Shown in pieces: positions 10,290 to 20,367 of a stretch of DNA of 64,000 nt (positions are counted from its first letter, which is position 1; every line of letters starts with the position of its first letter). Origin of the DNA: Neurospora tetrasperma FGSC 2508 (Eukaryota; Ascomycota; Sordariomycetes; Sordariales; Sordariaceae); assembly GCF_000213175.1 (NCBI RefSeq), contig NW_009799100.1:665225-729224 (forward strand), written 5' to 3'. The position numbers and the translations under genes are program-made. The notes beneath the pieces were generated by a model, which saw only the letters and a program-made list of their open reading frames with translations, was not told the DNA's origin and searched no databases.

Positions 10290-11571
10290 GAACTCTTTTG
10301 GACAGAGAGCTGGAGAAAATCACTGGACGAGTTCTCATCGGGTGGGAAAATCTTTGGATAATCAACAACCACATGGTGATATGACCTATTCTTTGGGGGT
10401 GTTCGGTTACACGACGCCGCTACACATCATGTAGACTGCTTACGCAAATGCACATCTTGCTTTTTATGCATACGTTCCGGGAGGGTTCGTTTGACATGAC
10501 AGTCAATGAAATATCGAAATTTACTGGGGCTCGGAGAGTTCGGAAATCTGGAGCTATCGGGGAAAATACTCACTTCGGCCTCGCGCTATTTGATCTGCCA
10601 TGACTCGGCGGGCGCATCCACGGCCAGTCAGGTTTTATTTGGCTACAGCCAAAGCATTTAAAGGCTGGCGGGACTGGCCGAAGTTGCACACATAACTGCA
10701 ATCATGAATCATAATGTCTGATCTCTTATTTCTGACCCGTTTCCCGGAGATCTGGATACTACCATAGTCCGGACTTTGTGTCCCTACAAAGTACATAGAC
10801 GCTAACATTGAGTACGGTGGACAACGACGTCCAAAATGATGCCACCTCCTCCAACCTGCAACCCGTCCGAACACAATCACACGACGGCAGTCGATTTTAT
10901 CACCACCCAAACGGCACCTTGACAGCGGGAATGATAGCAGGTGATGAATTTATGATGCTCCCACTTGGCAGCACTCACCTGGAGAAGATAAGCGTAAAAG
11001 GCATGTAAGTATAGTGATCCACTTCAGTTCACGTCCAATGCCAAATTCTCGTGGTCGAATTGTACACCACCCTTCAAGTGGTAGGATGGCCCCGTCAACT
11101 CCGCAACTACCTACCGTATGATGCAAGGGAAATAGGTTGCCCCAGGTTGCATAAAATGAGGGCCGAGAGGCTTCGGTGCCCGTACATGTTAGGGAGCATC
11201 TTGGCGCCAAGTGCTTGGCACATCACATCACGGCAACTGAAGAGACGTTGATAGTCTCCCTGCCACGTGCCTCTGGGTCCAGCACCCTTTCTTTTCTTTC
11301 AGTTACCAAGCACACCAAAAAATGAAAGCGACCTACTCCTACTACCTAGTCTGGCCAAGTGTGCCTGCCTGCCTTGGTACCTTGGGTAAAATCCAACCCT
11401 TCAGATTCGCCGCTCTTCCTATACTACTTCCTCTTTCCTGCTTGCAAAGATTTATTGACAGTCCAGTCTCACAAGGGAATAAGTACAGGCAGCGAGTCAG
11501 CCAGTGATCCATGCCAGTCCCACAAGAAGGCATCGCGGAGCATCCGCGTGGGTCCCGCTCTTTCCCTTAGG
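10290..11571. other. Intergenic region between copies 2 and 3
   Basis: A frame at about 10808-11008 reads like protein (NDATSSNLQPVRTQ, then FYHHPNGTLTAGMIAGDEF) and is followed directly by a GTAAGT donor, but it has no ATG and no recognisable partner exon. It could be a relic exon. Nothing else is supported. Confidence 0.3.
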
Positions 11572-11588
11572 TTGCGTTCTTCACAGTG
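11572..11588 (+). promoter_or_regulatory. Shared upstream motif, methyltransferase copy 3
   Basis: TTGCGTTCTTCACAGTG lies 159 bp before the ATG, with AGAAGGCATCG about 45 bp upstream of it. Confidence 0.5.
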
Positions 11589-11746
11589 GAGAGAACGCTA
11601 GCAACTGTACAGGACCCCTCCTGCTCTCGCTGTTCATATGTAATTGGCCTCGAACACAAAACCAAACTGCGGCCGTCCATCCTCAACATCCACCTTGCCG
11701 ACACCTCGTTCCACGTATTGTTTCACTCGTCAAAACCACCAGCATC

Positions 11747-13239
11747 ATGATGGCTCACAACACCAACTTCCCCAATGGTGGTCCCAATAATACGGCATCG
11801 TCGTCGGCAGACGGGCCCAGAAAGGTTCCCATATCCATGTTGCTCAGCAATGAGGAGCAAACCGCAATGGGTATTCTCCCTGCCTCACATTGGCAACAGC
11901 AATTCACAGACGACGAAAACGACGAAGATGTTGTCCCCAGGGCCAGGACCGCATCGCTCACCGAGTCCATCTTTCAGTATCGCCATATCCATGGAAGAAC
12001 CTACCACAGCGATCTCGGCAATGCAGAATCGTGGGAACCCAATGATGAGCGTCATATTGATGCAATGGAGATTGCGTAGATACCTGCCCATTCAAGTACC
12101 GACAGGTTTGGTTGTATATGCTGACCATGGTAACAGCCACCACGCTTATATGGTCACCATGGGCCACAGGTTGTATTGCGCTCCACTCGACAAGAACAAG
12201 GTGCGAAAGGTGTTGGACATTGGCACAGGAAGTGGTCTGTGGGCAATGTAAGTCTTACTCCACACATCTTGCGCACTCGTCAGGTCTCGAAGCGCTTTGT
12301 GATGTTGCGCCCGAGGGCAGACATGCGATTCGAGCCCTGGCAGCTATAACCTGCCCCCATCGCCCTTCTAACAGTATGTCTGGTGCGGTCTAGTGACTTT
12401 GCCGACGAATTCCCCGAAGCCGACGTCGTCGGTACCGATGTCACCCCTATTCAACCTTCCTGGGTGCCCGCCAACGTCAGGTTTGAGCTTGATGATTGCA
12501 ATCAAGAATGGACCTGGCCACCCAACACCTTTGACTTTATCCATGCGCGCATGCTAGTTGGCGTTATCGATGACTGGTATTTGTTCCATCGCCAGGCCTT
12601 CCGGACTTGTAAACCGGGTGGTACGTACCCCCCCCCCCCCCCCTGACGTCTTCCATCCACCAATTGTCCATTGACAATCACTCACACAAGTCCCATGCAG
12701 GCTACGTCGAAACGTTGGTCGCCTGCACCACTTTTCAATGCGACGACGGTACGTTAAAAGAGGACAGCGCCATGTCACAATGGCACAAGGTTTTTAATGA
12801 GGGTGGAAGAAGGTTCGGCCGAACGTTCGAGGTTTACGAGAACGATCTTCAGCGCAAGGCTATGGCAGCTGCTGGCTTTGTGGACATTGAGTATAGAGAC
12901 TACTGTTTGCCCATAGGTGTCTGGCATCCTGAGAAGGAAGCAGCGGAAATCGGTCTATGGTGGAAGTTAGCTATCGAGGCGGACCTTGAAGGTAAGCTTG
13001 CATGTGCAGCCAGCACTCGGTTTTGCAGCGAGCACCCCACCGTTCCACGACCAGCGACCTGAGTGGGTCAATGCTAACGTCTCTCGACAGGATACCTCAA
13101 TTACATCTTCAATATCGTGGTGGGGTGGACTCCGGAGGAGACCAAGTCGTATGCCGACCGAGTCAAGAAAGAGTGGAATAATCCTAATATTCACGGTTAT
13201 GTTATGGCACGCAGTGCATGGGGACGGAAGCCAGAGTAG
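11747..13239 (+). CDS. TAM/LaeA-like SAM-dependent methyltransferase, copy 3
   Basis: Five exons (11747-12075, 12137-12247, 12394-12620, 12701-12991, 13091-13239) give 368 aa with no frame break. The start MMAHNTNFP was chosen as the first ATG in frame. Motifs: [18 protein letters not shown], motif [13 protein letters not shown] (about residue 137), VVGTD, CKPGGYVET and the final WGRKPE. As in copy 2, the first family intron is absent. Unique to this copy is an 80-bp intron (12621-12700) that splits the second Gly codon of CKPGG; it starts GTACGTA and continues with a run of about 17 C. The first intron has a weak donor (GTAGAT). Probably intact and functional; substrate unknown. Confidence 0.87.
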
Positions 13240-13573
13240 GTCCCAGAGAACACTCAGAAGGCTAGATGATTTTGGACTGTCCTGTGGCTTAGGCCCGTAC
13301 GGCTCTTGGAATCAAACTTGAACGACATTGATGCCCCCCCTTGTCAACACCCTGCCGGGCCCTCCAGCCGACTGCATACTACCTTGCCCAGCCTTGTGCC
13401 CCCGTGCCAGCAACCTCGAGAATCTTTCATCAAGACCACCTGCCTTCTCCTTCTTTTCCCAAATAACAACTTTGCACCATTCAAACTTATGCACTCAAGC
13501 CGGTTGCATCACCAATACAACCTGAATCAATCACACCGGTCAAACAACATCAAGACTACTCCTACTGATCGCA
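13240..13573. other. Intergenic, no gene seen
   Basis: Spacer between methyltransferase copy 3 and the small three-exon gene. Only C-rich composition is visible. Confidence 0.4.
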
Positions 13574-14101
13574 ATGGATTTTGCTACCAAAGAAATCATT
13601 GTCGAGTTCAGCGACGCTCTTTTCACTGCCATCGAGATTCCCATCTGGGGTTTGTAATACCGACCGACGTCAAAAGTGAGCCTCAGTTCAGATCTCAACT
13701 CACCAATCATCTCACCACTCAAGCAAACCAACCATGGCATCACGTCGTGTCGTACAGCATCACTCCCAAGCCCTTCAAATTCAGAGTTTCAAATTTGGCA
13801 GCGATCCGACAACCGAACAGGTATCCTAACGGTCGATACCAACGGGTATGACAGTTATAAGCTTCTGTAGCCGTCCGTGAGGCTGATCCATCCCTCCCAA
13901 CCCTGCAAGGAAAGTGTTTCAAGTGTTTTGCACTTACCAACTCATCCATTTGTCTGACTATCAACTAACTCCCACTCCTTAGCCCAGGTGCTCAAGAATT
14001 TCATCATCAGCTTCGACAAGATTTCCATCCACTTTCAGCTTGTGGACGGCACCACCGAGAATATCAGAGGCAACGACACGATTAACGACAAGATTGACTG
14101 A
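13574..14101 (+). CDS. Small three-exon gene, hypothetical 96-aa protein
   Basis: No long ORF marks this gene; it is assembled from exons 13574-13653, 13724-13820 and 13988-14101, which join in phase to 97 codons including the stop. The protein starts MDFATKEIIVEFSDALF and ends with an alternating hydrophobic/polar stretch (FIISFDKISIHFQLVDG), suggesting beta strands, then NDKID. Intron 1 is 70 bp with a CTCAC-type branch site. Intron 2 is 167 bp with a clear ACTAAC branch site about 20 bp before CCCAG; its donor, GTATCC, is weak. No signal peptide, membrane segment or known domain is seen. It sits between methyltransferase copies 3 and 4 but shares nothing with them. The model is an inference from splice logic and composition. 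Confidence 0.5.
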
Positions 14102-15221
14102 AGAGGATGGAGTGGGCGACAGGCCACCCCGATCCTGTATGGTTTACCAATCAGATGCGATGGTTGAAATCGAAGCTTATTTCATGGCCATCTCTTGATA
14201 TCAGCAAACGACCCATATCCCAACGAGATGTAAGACTAAGTCATTTTTCACATGTTGCTTATTCTTTCCTTTCACACAACTCATTCGCATCAACGTGAAA
14301 GAAACAGCAAGAAGAGTATGGTCCCCATGTTCATCTTGTCGTTTTCCCCTTCGCACCCCTTTCTTCATTTAGAATTCTATCATTGTATATTTGCATTATA
14401 GATGACACTTCGACACAAGAGAAAGCTCTTCTCCAGCCTAGCCCAACCGCCACCGCTTCATGCTCGTCGTTAGTTCCACTTCAATACGAAAATCGATTAG
14501 TCTTCCTCGCTTCGATCGTTTGAACAACTTCATGCTCGAATGGAACCGACGCCCGCCATTCATTCAACATGATCCATCACATTTTGATGTGCCCAACTGT
14601 CTCCGGATCAAGTTGCCGGGCGGGGTGAACCCTGTCAACTTTATCAAATCACAAACTTCTCTACCACATGCTGAACACTGCCAGTCCATCGATGGAGACA
14701 ACATGTGCCTTTTTGAAGCCCGTCACTACGCCGCATGATCAGATTGAGACGCAACTGCAGCCCCTACTCTCTACTAGTGCAGGCCGCTGCAGGGAAACAG
14801 GGCCGCTCCAAGTTGATGTAGAAACCGTGCCGGTCAAAGAACTGCGGATTCCAATTCGGCGGACGGTTTATCCCCGGCTTGGCGGCTACTGTGCCCGTCT
14901 TGGCTTGCACAGTCGAATGGGGTGAGCATCCTGACGGCCACTGAAGAATGTAACGCTCTTTGGTGGATTCAACTGTTGATCCGGCGACCGACCTTGAGAC
15001 ATTACAACGTTCGGTGGCAGGGGACTGCAGGATACCACAGCCATGGCATAGCAAACACAAGCTATTTGGATCCCGCAGCTTGCAGAAGCGATGTTTGGCA
15101 CCTGTCGATTGGTCGGATATACACCCCTGGAAATCCAGAACCCAGTCTTCCACGACAGTCTCACCAATTGCATTGCCCTTGGACCGCATCAGGAAGGAAC
15201 TTTAGCGATTTGTGGTCTCTC
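14102..15221. other. Intergenic region upstream of copy 4
   Basis: No gene is supported. The segment around 14940-15240 shows patchy similarity to the upstream DNA of copy 2 (for example GATCCCGCAGCTTGCAGAAG near 15070 against GATCCTGTAGCGGTGCAGAA near 8650). Confidence 0.4.
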
Positions 15222-15238
15222 GTGCGCGCTTCACAGTA
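15222..15238 (+). promoter_or_regulatory. Shared upstream motif, methyltransferase copy 4
   Basis: GTGCGCGCTTCACAGTA lies 216 bp before the ATG; the last base departs from the CACAGTG seen in the other copies. Confidence 0.45.
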
Positions 15239-15453
15239 ACGCGACCATGAAAGGGACTGTACGCTCTTGCCTTTGCCGTACGATACTCCTCTCCACCAAA
15301 ATGGTACAAAGACCTGCCCATGGAACGACTCTCTCCCAAGTCCCAAGTCCTCAACTTACGACGCCACACATTTTTTCCCCAGTGCTTCTGGTATCTTTAC
15401 TCTCGCTCCCCCGACACCGAACCGACTCGGCTGTCCTTGCCGCCGTCACAACC

Positions 15454-16949
15454 ATGAGTTCCAGCGCGCAAAGCCCCCGAAGCCCCAAGAGTCCAAAAAG
15501 CCCCACGGGCAAAGCGACCTCGCCGGCACCCGCAACTTCCCCGGCCCCTGCAACTTCCCCGGCACCCGCAGCTGCCCCGGCCCCGCTCAGCGCCGAGGCG
15601 CAAAACGCAGCTGGCATTCTTCCTGCAACCCACTGGACAGAGCAACCGGTAACTACCTCGAGCGTTCCTAGTCACAAAGTTGGCTTGCACTTGCTGATAA
15701 GTCCACCCATGTTTGCAGCTTCCCGAAGAGGATGTCAACGATGGGGCATCTAGCCTCGGCTCATTTAATTCCACCACAGCTTCCATAAGCTCGAGCATTT
15801 TTCACTACCGCGAAGTTCACGGGAGAACATATCACGCTGAAATGGGCAGGGCCGAGGCATGGCAGCCCAATGACCAACGCCACCTTGATGCGATGGAGCT
15901 CGTGTAAGTTTCTGCACAATTCTCTGGCAACGCATCCCTACCTTCTCGGATCAACAACTAACAGCCGGAGAAGGCATCACGCCGTTATGGTCACACTGGG
16001 AGGGAAGTTATTTTCGTCGCCTCTCGAACCAAAGAAGGTTCAGAAGGTACTGGATGTTGCGACGGGTGCTGGCCTGTGGGCCATGTAGGTTTTGTCCTCA
16101 ACGTCATCTTCTAAATCCTGATCGACTCAGGTGCCTGTTAGACGACTTACTTGGCCGCACATGGATGGCTAACTCAATTGCATATTTAGCGACTTTGCCG
16201 ACGAGTTTCCCAATGCTGAAGTTATAGGAACTGATGTCTCTCCTATCCAGCCTTCTTGGGTACCCCCGAACGTTAAGTTTGAGCTAGAGGATTGCAACCA
16301 AGAATGGACCTGGCCCGAAAATACATTCGACTTCGTTAACCTTCGTCTACTTGTAGGTATTGTTGACGATTGGTATGCCCTCTTCAGGAACGCCTATCGA
16401 GTCGCTAAGCCTGGAAGCTATGTGGAAAGTTATGATACAGGATGTCATATGCTGTCTGACGACGGGACAGTAAAGGAAGGTAGTGCTCTTGAGCAATGGG
16501 GCAAGGTCTTTCGCGAAGGTGGCAAAAAGCTTGGAAGAACGTTTACAATATACGAAGAAGATCTCCAGCGGAAAGGAATGGAGGCAGCTGGGTTTGTTGA
16601 TATTGAGTTCAAGGATATCAAACTCCCGTATGGCGGATGGCACTCTGATAAGGAACTCGCGGAAATTGGTGTTTGGTGGAAGATGGCCATTGAGGCGGAT
16701 CTTGAAGGTAAGCTCGCTCGTCAAGAACACCGTTGCAACTCTTTCACCTCCCGCTTCCTGAATGCGACTTCATCCAGTCAATTCTGATAATACGCTCTAG
16801 GTTACGTCAACTACATCTGGAACAACGTCCTTGGTTGGACACCGGATGAAGCGAAAGCCTTTACCCGTCACGTGAGAAGGGACATGAATAATCCCAACAT
16901 CCACGGGTATATCATGGCACGTGTTGCATGGGGTCGCAAGCCGGAATAG
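15454..16949 (+). CDS. TAM/LaeA-like SAM-dependent methyltransferase, copy 4 (variant SAM loop)
   Basis: Five exons (15454-15648, 15719-15903, 15974-16084, 16190-16707, 16801-16949) give 385 aa. The N-terminus is a disordered Ser-Pro-Lys tract followed by three near-perfect ATSPAP repeats. Family signature GRTYHAEMGRAEAWQPND. Motif I reads VLDVATGAGLWA, so the first Gly of the usual GxGxG is Ala, and the later CKPGG motif is AKPGS. The rest, including [14 protein letters not shown] and WGRKPE, is normal. Exon 3 could also start at 15965 (CAG acceptor), adding three Arg codons; the AAG acceptor was preferred because it gives the family length of 111 bases. The frame is intact. SAM binding may be altered, but Ala at this position is tolerated in some class I enzymes, so activity is undecided. 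Confidence 0.86.
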
Positions 16950-17794
16950 GCATCTCAATGGTGGGAACAGTTGGTGGAGCCACATTGACCGGTAGGACGG
17001 ATAGCTTTTGAGCTTTGAGGGGATGAGGTCGGCGAGATCCGTTGCAGTTTGGAGTACATATGAATGCCGCTTTATATCTGGGCAATGACGAGACACACGA
17101 ATTTTATTTCCTATCAGTATTTCAGGTTTCCTTAATGCGTCCCCAATCCTCGTCTCGCATCGGTCGCTACTTCTGGTGTCCCGTCCGCGAACTGTCCTCT
17201 GACACGCACGCTCACAACTATCAAAGCTAACAAGACCCGGATCTTGTTAGCAACCCTCTCGGGCTTTTCCATGTTGTCTGTCCGAAGTCAAATACACGGA
17301 TCCATGTTACCTGGCCAGGCTAATAATACTCAACACACAGCTTTGATTGCGGCACTTGCCCAACCGACTTCGGGGTCCTTACATCCCGCTTCGGCCCGGG
17401 TACTTTCCGCACTACATCAAGATGAAACAGGCCAACACAGGCATCTTATAGTTGCTTCCAGGCGATCTTGAACATCTTGAACACAACACACAGGATCATA
17501 TGGGACTTCAACGGATAACGGCTGAACTTCTGGTTATTGGATGTCAGGTGTGTTTTCCACTAAGAGAAGGGAAGTCCCAGGAGTCCCAGGGCTCTCGGAC
17601 GACATCATCAGCCCATTATTCTGATCTTCCCCGAACACCCACTTCCCCCCGACACTAGCATGCTATTATGCCCCTGCTATGACTATCTCCAACAAAAGCA
17701 CTATGTTGTGGTTTGGCATCTGCTCGGAGATGCCAGGTTTGTGTTTGTTCCGCAAACAGAAGACGGACATCCAAGGTTCGGTATATACGGTATC
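16950..17794. other. Intergenic region, no clear gene
   Basis: No supported gene. Composition is mixed and no repeats stand out. Confidence 0.4.
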
Positions 17795-18073
17795 ATGGCA
17801 TCCACCAACACCACTCTCATTAATGCTCAACCAACACCAAACTCCTCTTTACCTCGTCCTCTACGGCAAGCATCAACAGCCACAGCCATGGACCGACCTT
17901 TTCTCCATCCTGCTTCCCAGCAATCTTATCATCCACCCATCCTCTTGTCCCTCCCCTCGGCAGCAACGAAACCACCACCACCAACAAGCGCACCATCTCC
18001 CGCAGCCCAAACACTCCCGGCAGGGCCGGTCCCTACGCCAATACCACCATCACCCAATATCCCAGTCCTCTAG
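17795..18073 (+). CDS. Possible short Pro/Ser-rich protein or 5' exon
   Basis: A frame starting at ATG 17795 (also open from ATG 17660) encodes about 92 low-complexity residues rich in Pro, Ser, Thr and Ala, ending PPSPNIPVL. There is no domain. It may be a first exon of a gene running into the assembly gap or may be chance; I do not assign a function. Confidence 0.2.
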   Translation: MASTNTTLINAQPTPNSSLPRPLRQASTATAMDRPFLHPASQQSYHPPILLSLPSAATKPPPPTSAPSPAAQTLPAGPVPTPIPPSPNIPVL

Positions 18074-18313
18074 AAAGAGAACGGCAACCCCCTTCTCCCA
18101 CTCCTCCAACTCGACCATCTATCTCCCGCTAAATTGCTAAAGTTTGACTTCCACCGCTCCATCTATGGCCCGCGCGGCGCGCGCTGCGCAACGTTTCACC
18201 GAACCCCTCGCCGCCAGCGCCAGCCATCCCTAGAGGTATATTATGCACACTCGTATAGAGCTTTCACCTTTGCCTCTGCTGCCGACGGTGATCGAAAGTG
18301 TAGGGTAGTCACA

Positions 18314-18346
18314 GATGGATGGATGGATGAATGGATGGATGGATGG
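18314..18346. repeat. GATG tetranucleotide microsatellite
   Basis: About eight tandem GATG units with one GAATG interruption. Confidence 0.85.
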
Positions 18347-18660
18347 GTTGAAGGCGACCAACCTTTCACCGCCACCCTTACCTTTACCCTCCAAGAAGAA
18401 GAATCCCTAACCTCGCAAGAACCTAAAAGAAGAATCCTGACCTCCCATTTCCTCGAATTCCTCTGTTTTCCGTTCTCTTCCCGTGGGGTCCTCCCTGTCT
18501 CAGTCAGCATCGAAGGCGGCATATGTACCAGCCCGCGCGCGGGAAGACCTCACTTCCTATGGCAATTGCATACAAGAGTGGCCCAACACGATAGTGGTGC
18601 CGTGGAGACGGTAGGTACGTGGTTGATGACGAGATGGAGATGGGGATGGGGGAAAAGAGG

Positions 18661-19347
18661 NNNNNNNNNNNNNNNNNNNNNNNNNNNNNNNNNNNNNNNN
18701 NNNNNNNNNNNNNNNNNNNNNNNNNNNNNNNNNNNNNNNNNNNNNNNNNNNNNNNNNNNNNNNNNNNNNNNNNNNNNNNNNNNNNNNNNNNNNNNNNNNN
18801 NNNNNNNNNNNNNNNNNNNNNNNNNNNNNNNNNNNNNNNNNNNNNNNNNNNNNNNNNNNNNNNNNNNNNNNNNNNNNNNNNNNNNNNNNNNNNNNNNNNN
18901 NNNNNNNNNNNNNNNNNNNNNNNNNNNNNNNNNNNNNNNNNNNNNNNNNNNNNNNNNNNNNNNNNNNNNNNNNNNNNNNNNNNNNNNNNNNNNNNNNNNN
19001 NNNNNNNNNNNNNNNNNNNNNNNNNNNNNNNNNNNNNNNNNNNNNNNNNNNNNNNNNNNNNNNNNNNNNNNNNNNNNNNNNNNNNNNNNNNNNNNNNNNN
19101 NNNNNNNNNNNNNNNNNNNNNNNNNNNNNNNNNNNNNNNNNNNNNNNNNNNNNNNNNNNNNNNNNNNNNNNNNNNNNNNNNNNNNNNNNNNNNNNNNNNN
19201 NNNNNNNNNNNNNNNNNNNNNNNNNNNNNNNNNNNNNNNNNNNNNNNNNNNNNNNNNNNNNNNNNNNNNNNNNNNNNNNNNNNNNNNNNNNNNNNNNNNN
19301 NNNNNNNNNNNNNNNNNNNNNNNNNNNNNNNNNNNNNNNNNNNNNNN
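18661..19347. other. Assembly gap (687 N)
   Basis: All bases are N. Apparent ORFs crossing it are artefacts of translating N. Both flanks are G-rich, which may explain the gap. Confidence 0.99.
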
Positions 19348-20367
19348 GGGGGTGCTGCGGTGACAGGTAGGTATTGAGACCATGGGAGGGGAAAGATGAA
19401 GAAAGGGTTTGGTCTCGCTGATTGGTGAGTACCTAGTCGAATGGTCACAAGGATGGAACGCACATGTCACCTTCAGAATATCGGACCTTGGGTGCCTCTT
19501 TGCTCATCATCACACCTATGCGTCTTTAAGATACCTTTGAATCCAACCTCTAGGTAGCCCCTGTGTGGGAGGATTCATGATACCCTGATCATTGTATTGA
19601 TGAATAATGGTAACTCTTTTCGCGGACTTGCAAAGACCCCTCCTGACAACAAAGAACGAAATTGGACTGTCCCTGATTGGTTTATTCTTACGACTGCAAG
19701 GTAATATCTGCTATTTCCAGAGTCTGGTCCTCCTGTCGTGGACAACCAACTACTTATCAAGCTCAAGATTGTCTCCCAATGTGTGTGCGCACAGTTCTCT
19801 TGGCCGAAATGCTATGTTTGTATTGTCTATCACCACTGCGATACATCTGAAGTACCGGTGTCCTTCACTTCTTCAGCGTGACCGCCCCCATCAATCGGAT
19901 CAGTGTCGCTTGAGAGATTTAACAGCCTTTCCCGGTTTTTCGGCCAACCGCTATAGTTGTTCCAGTCCATTCATGTCAACATGTTGCTGATCCGATTCCG
20001 CAAAACTCGACAGCTTCATACCTTGATGAAGGGAAGCAGATGAGACCCTGGTTCCCATTGAATGTTGAGCTTGGAGAACACTTGTCCCAAATTCCCAATG
20101 TCCTTGCCATTGATAACCCAACTCGCGTTCCTCTATGTTGAAAACCGTGCTTCCACTGCTAAAATGACTCCCATAGCAGAGCTGAAAATTTGCAAGTGGA
20201 CTTCCAGTTGTACGTCATCCTCCTTCTGGTGCCGTCCAAGAAGCTGTCTGACAAAAGGTTGGGTGGTTCGCTTGAAGCCAAGAAAAAGAACAGAAGAGGT
20301 AGAAGAAAGTGAAGAAAAAAAGCCGGGAAAAGCTCGGGGGGTTCCCACCCATGGCCGTGTGGCTTTC
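19348..20367. other. Intergenic, no gene seen
   Basis: No protein-like frame. It is the downstream flank of Hsp70-like gene A; the frame at 20062-20373 is low-complexity Lys/Glu and has no support. Confidence 0.4.

Noticed and set aside
10808-11008. Possible methyltransferase-related exon
   Set aside because: Reads like protein and is followed by GTAAGT, but it has no ATG, no partner exon and no alignment to the seven copies; kept only as a note.
18134-19363. Long open frames across the N gap on both strands
   Set aside because: They consist of unknown residues from untranslated N and have no meaning.
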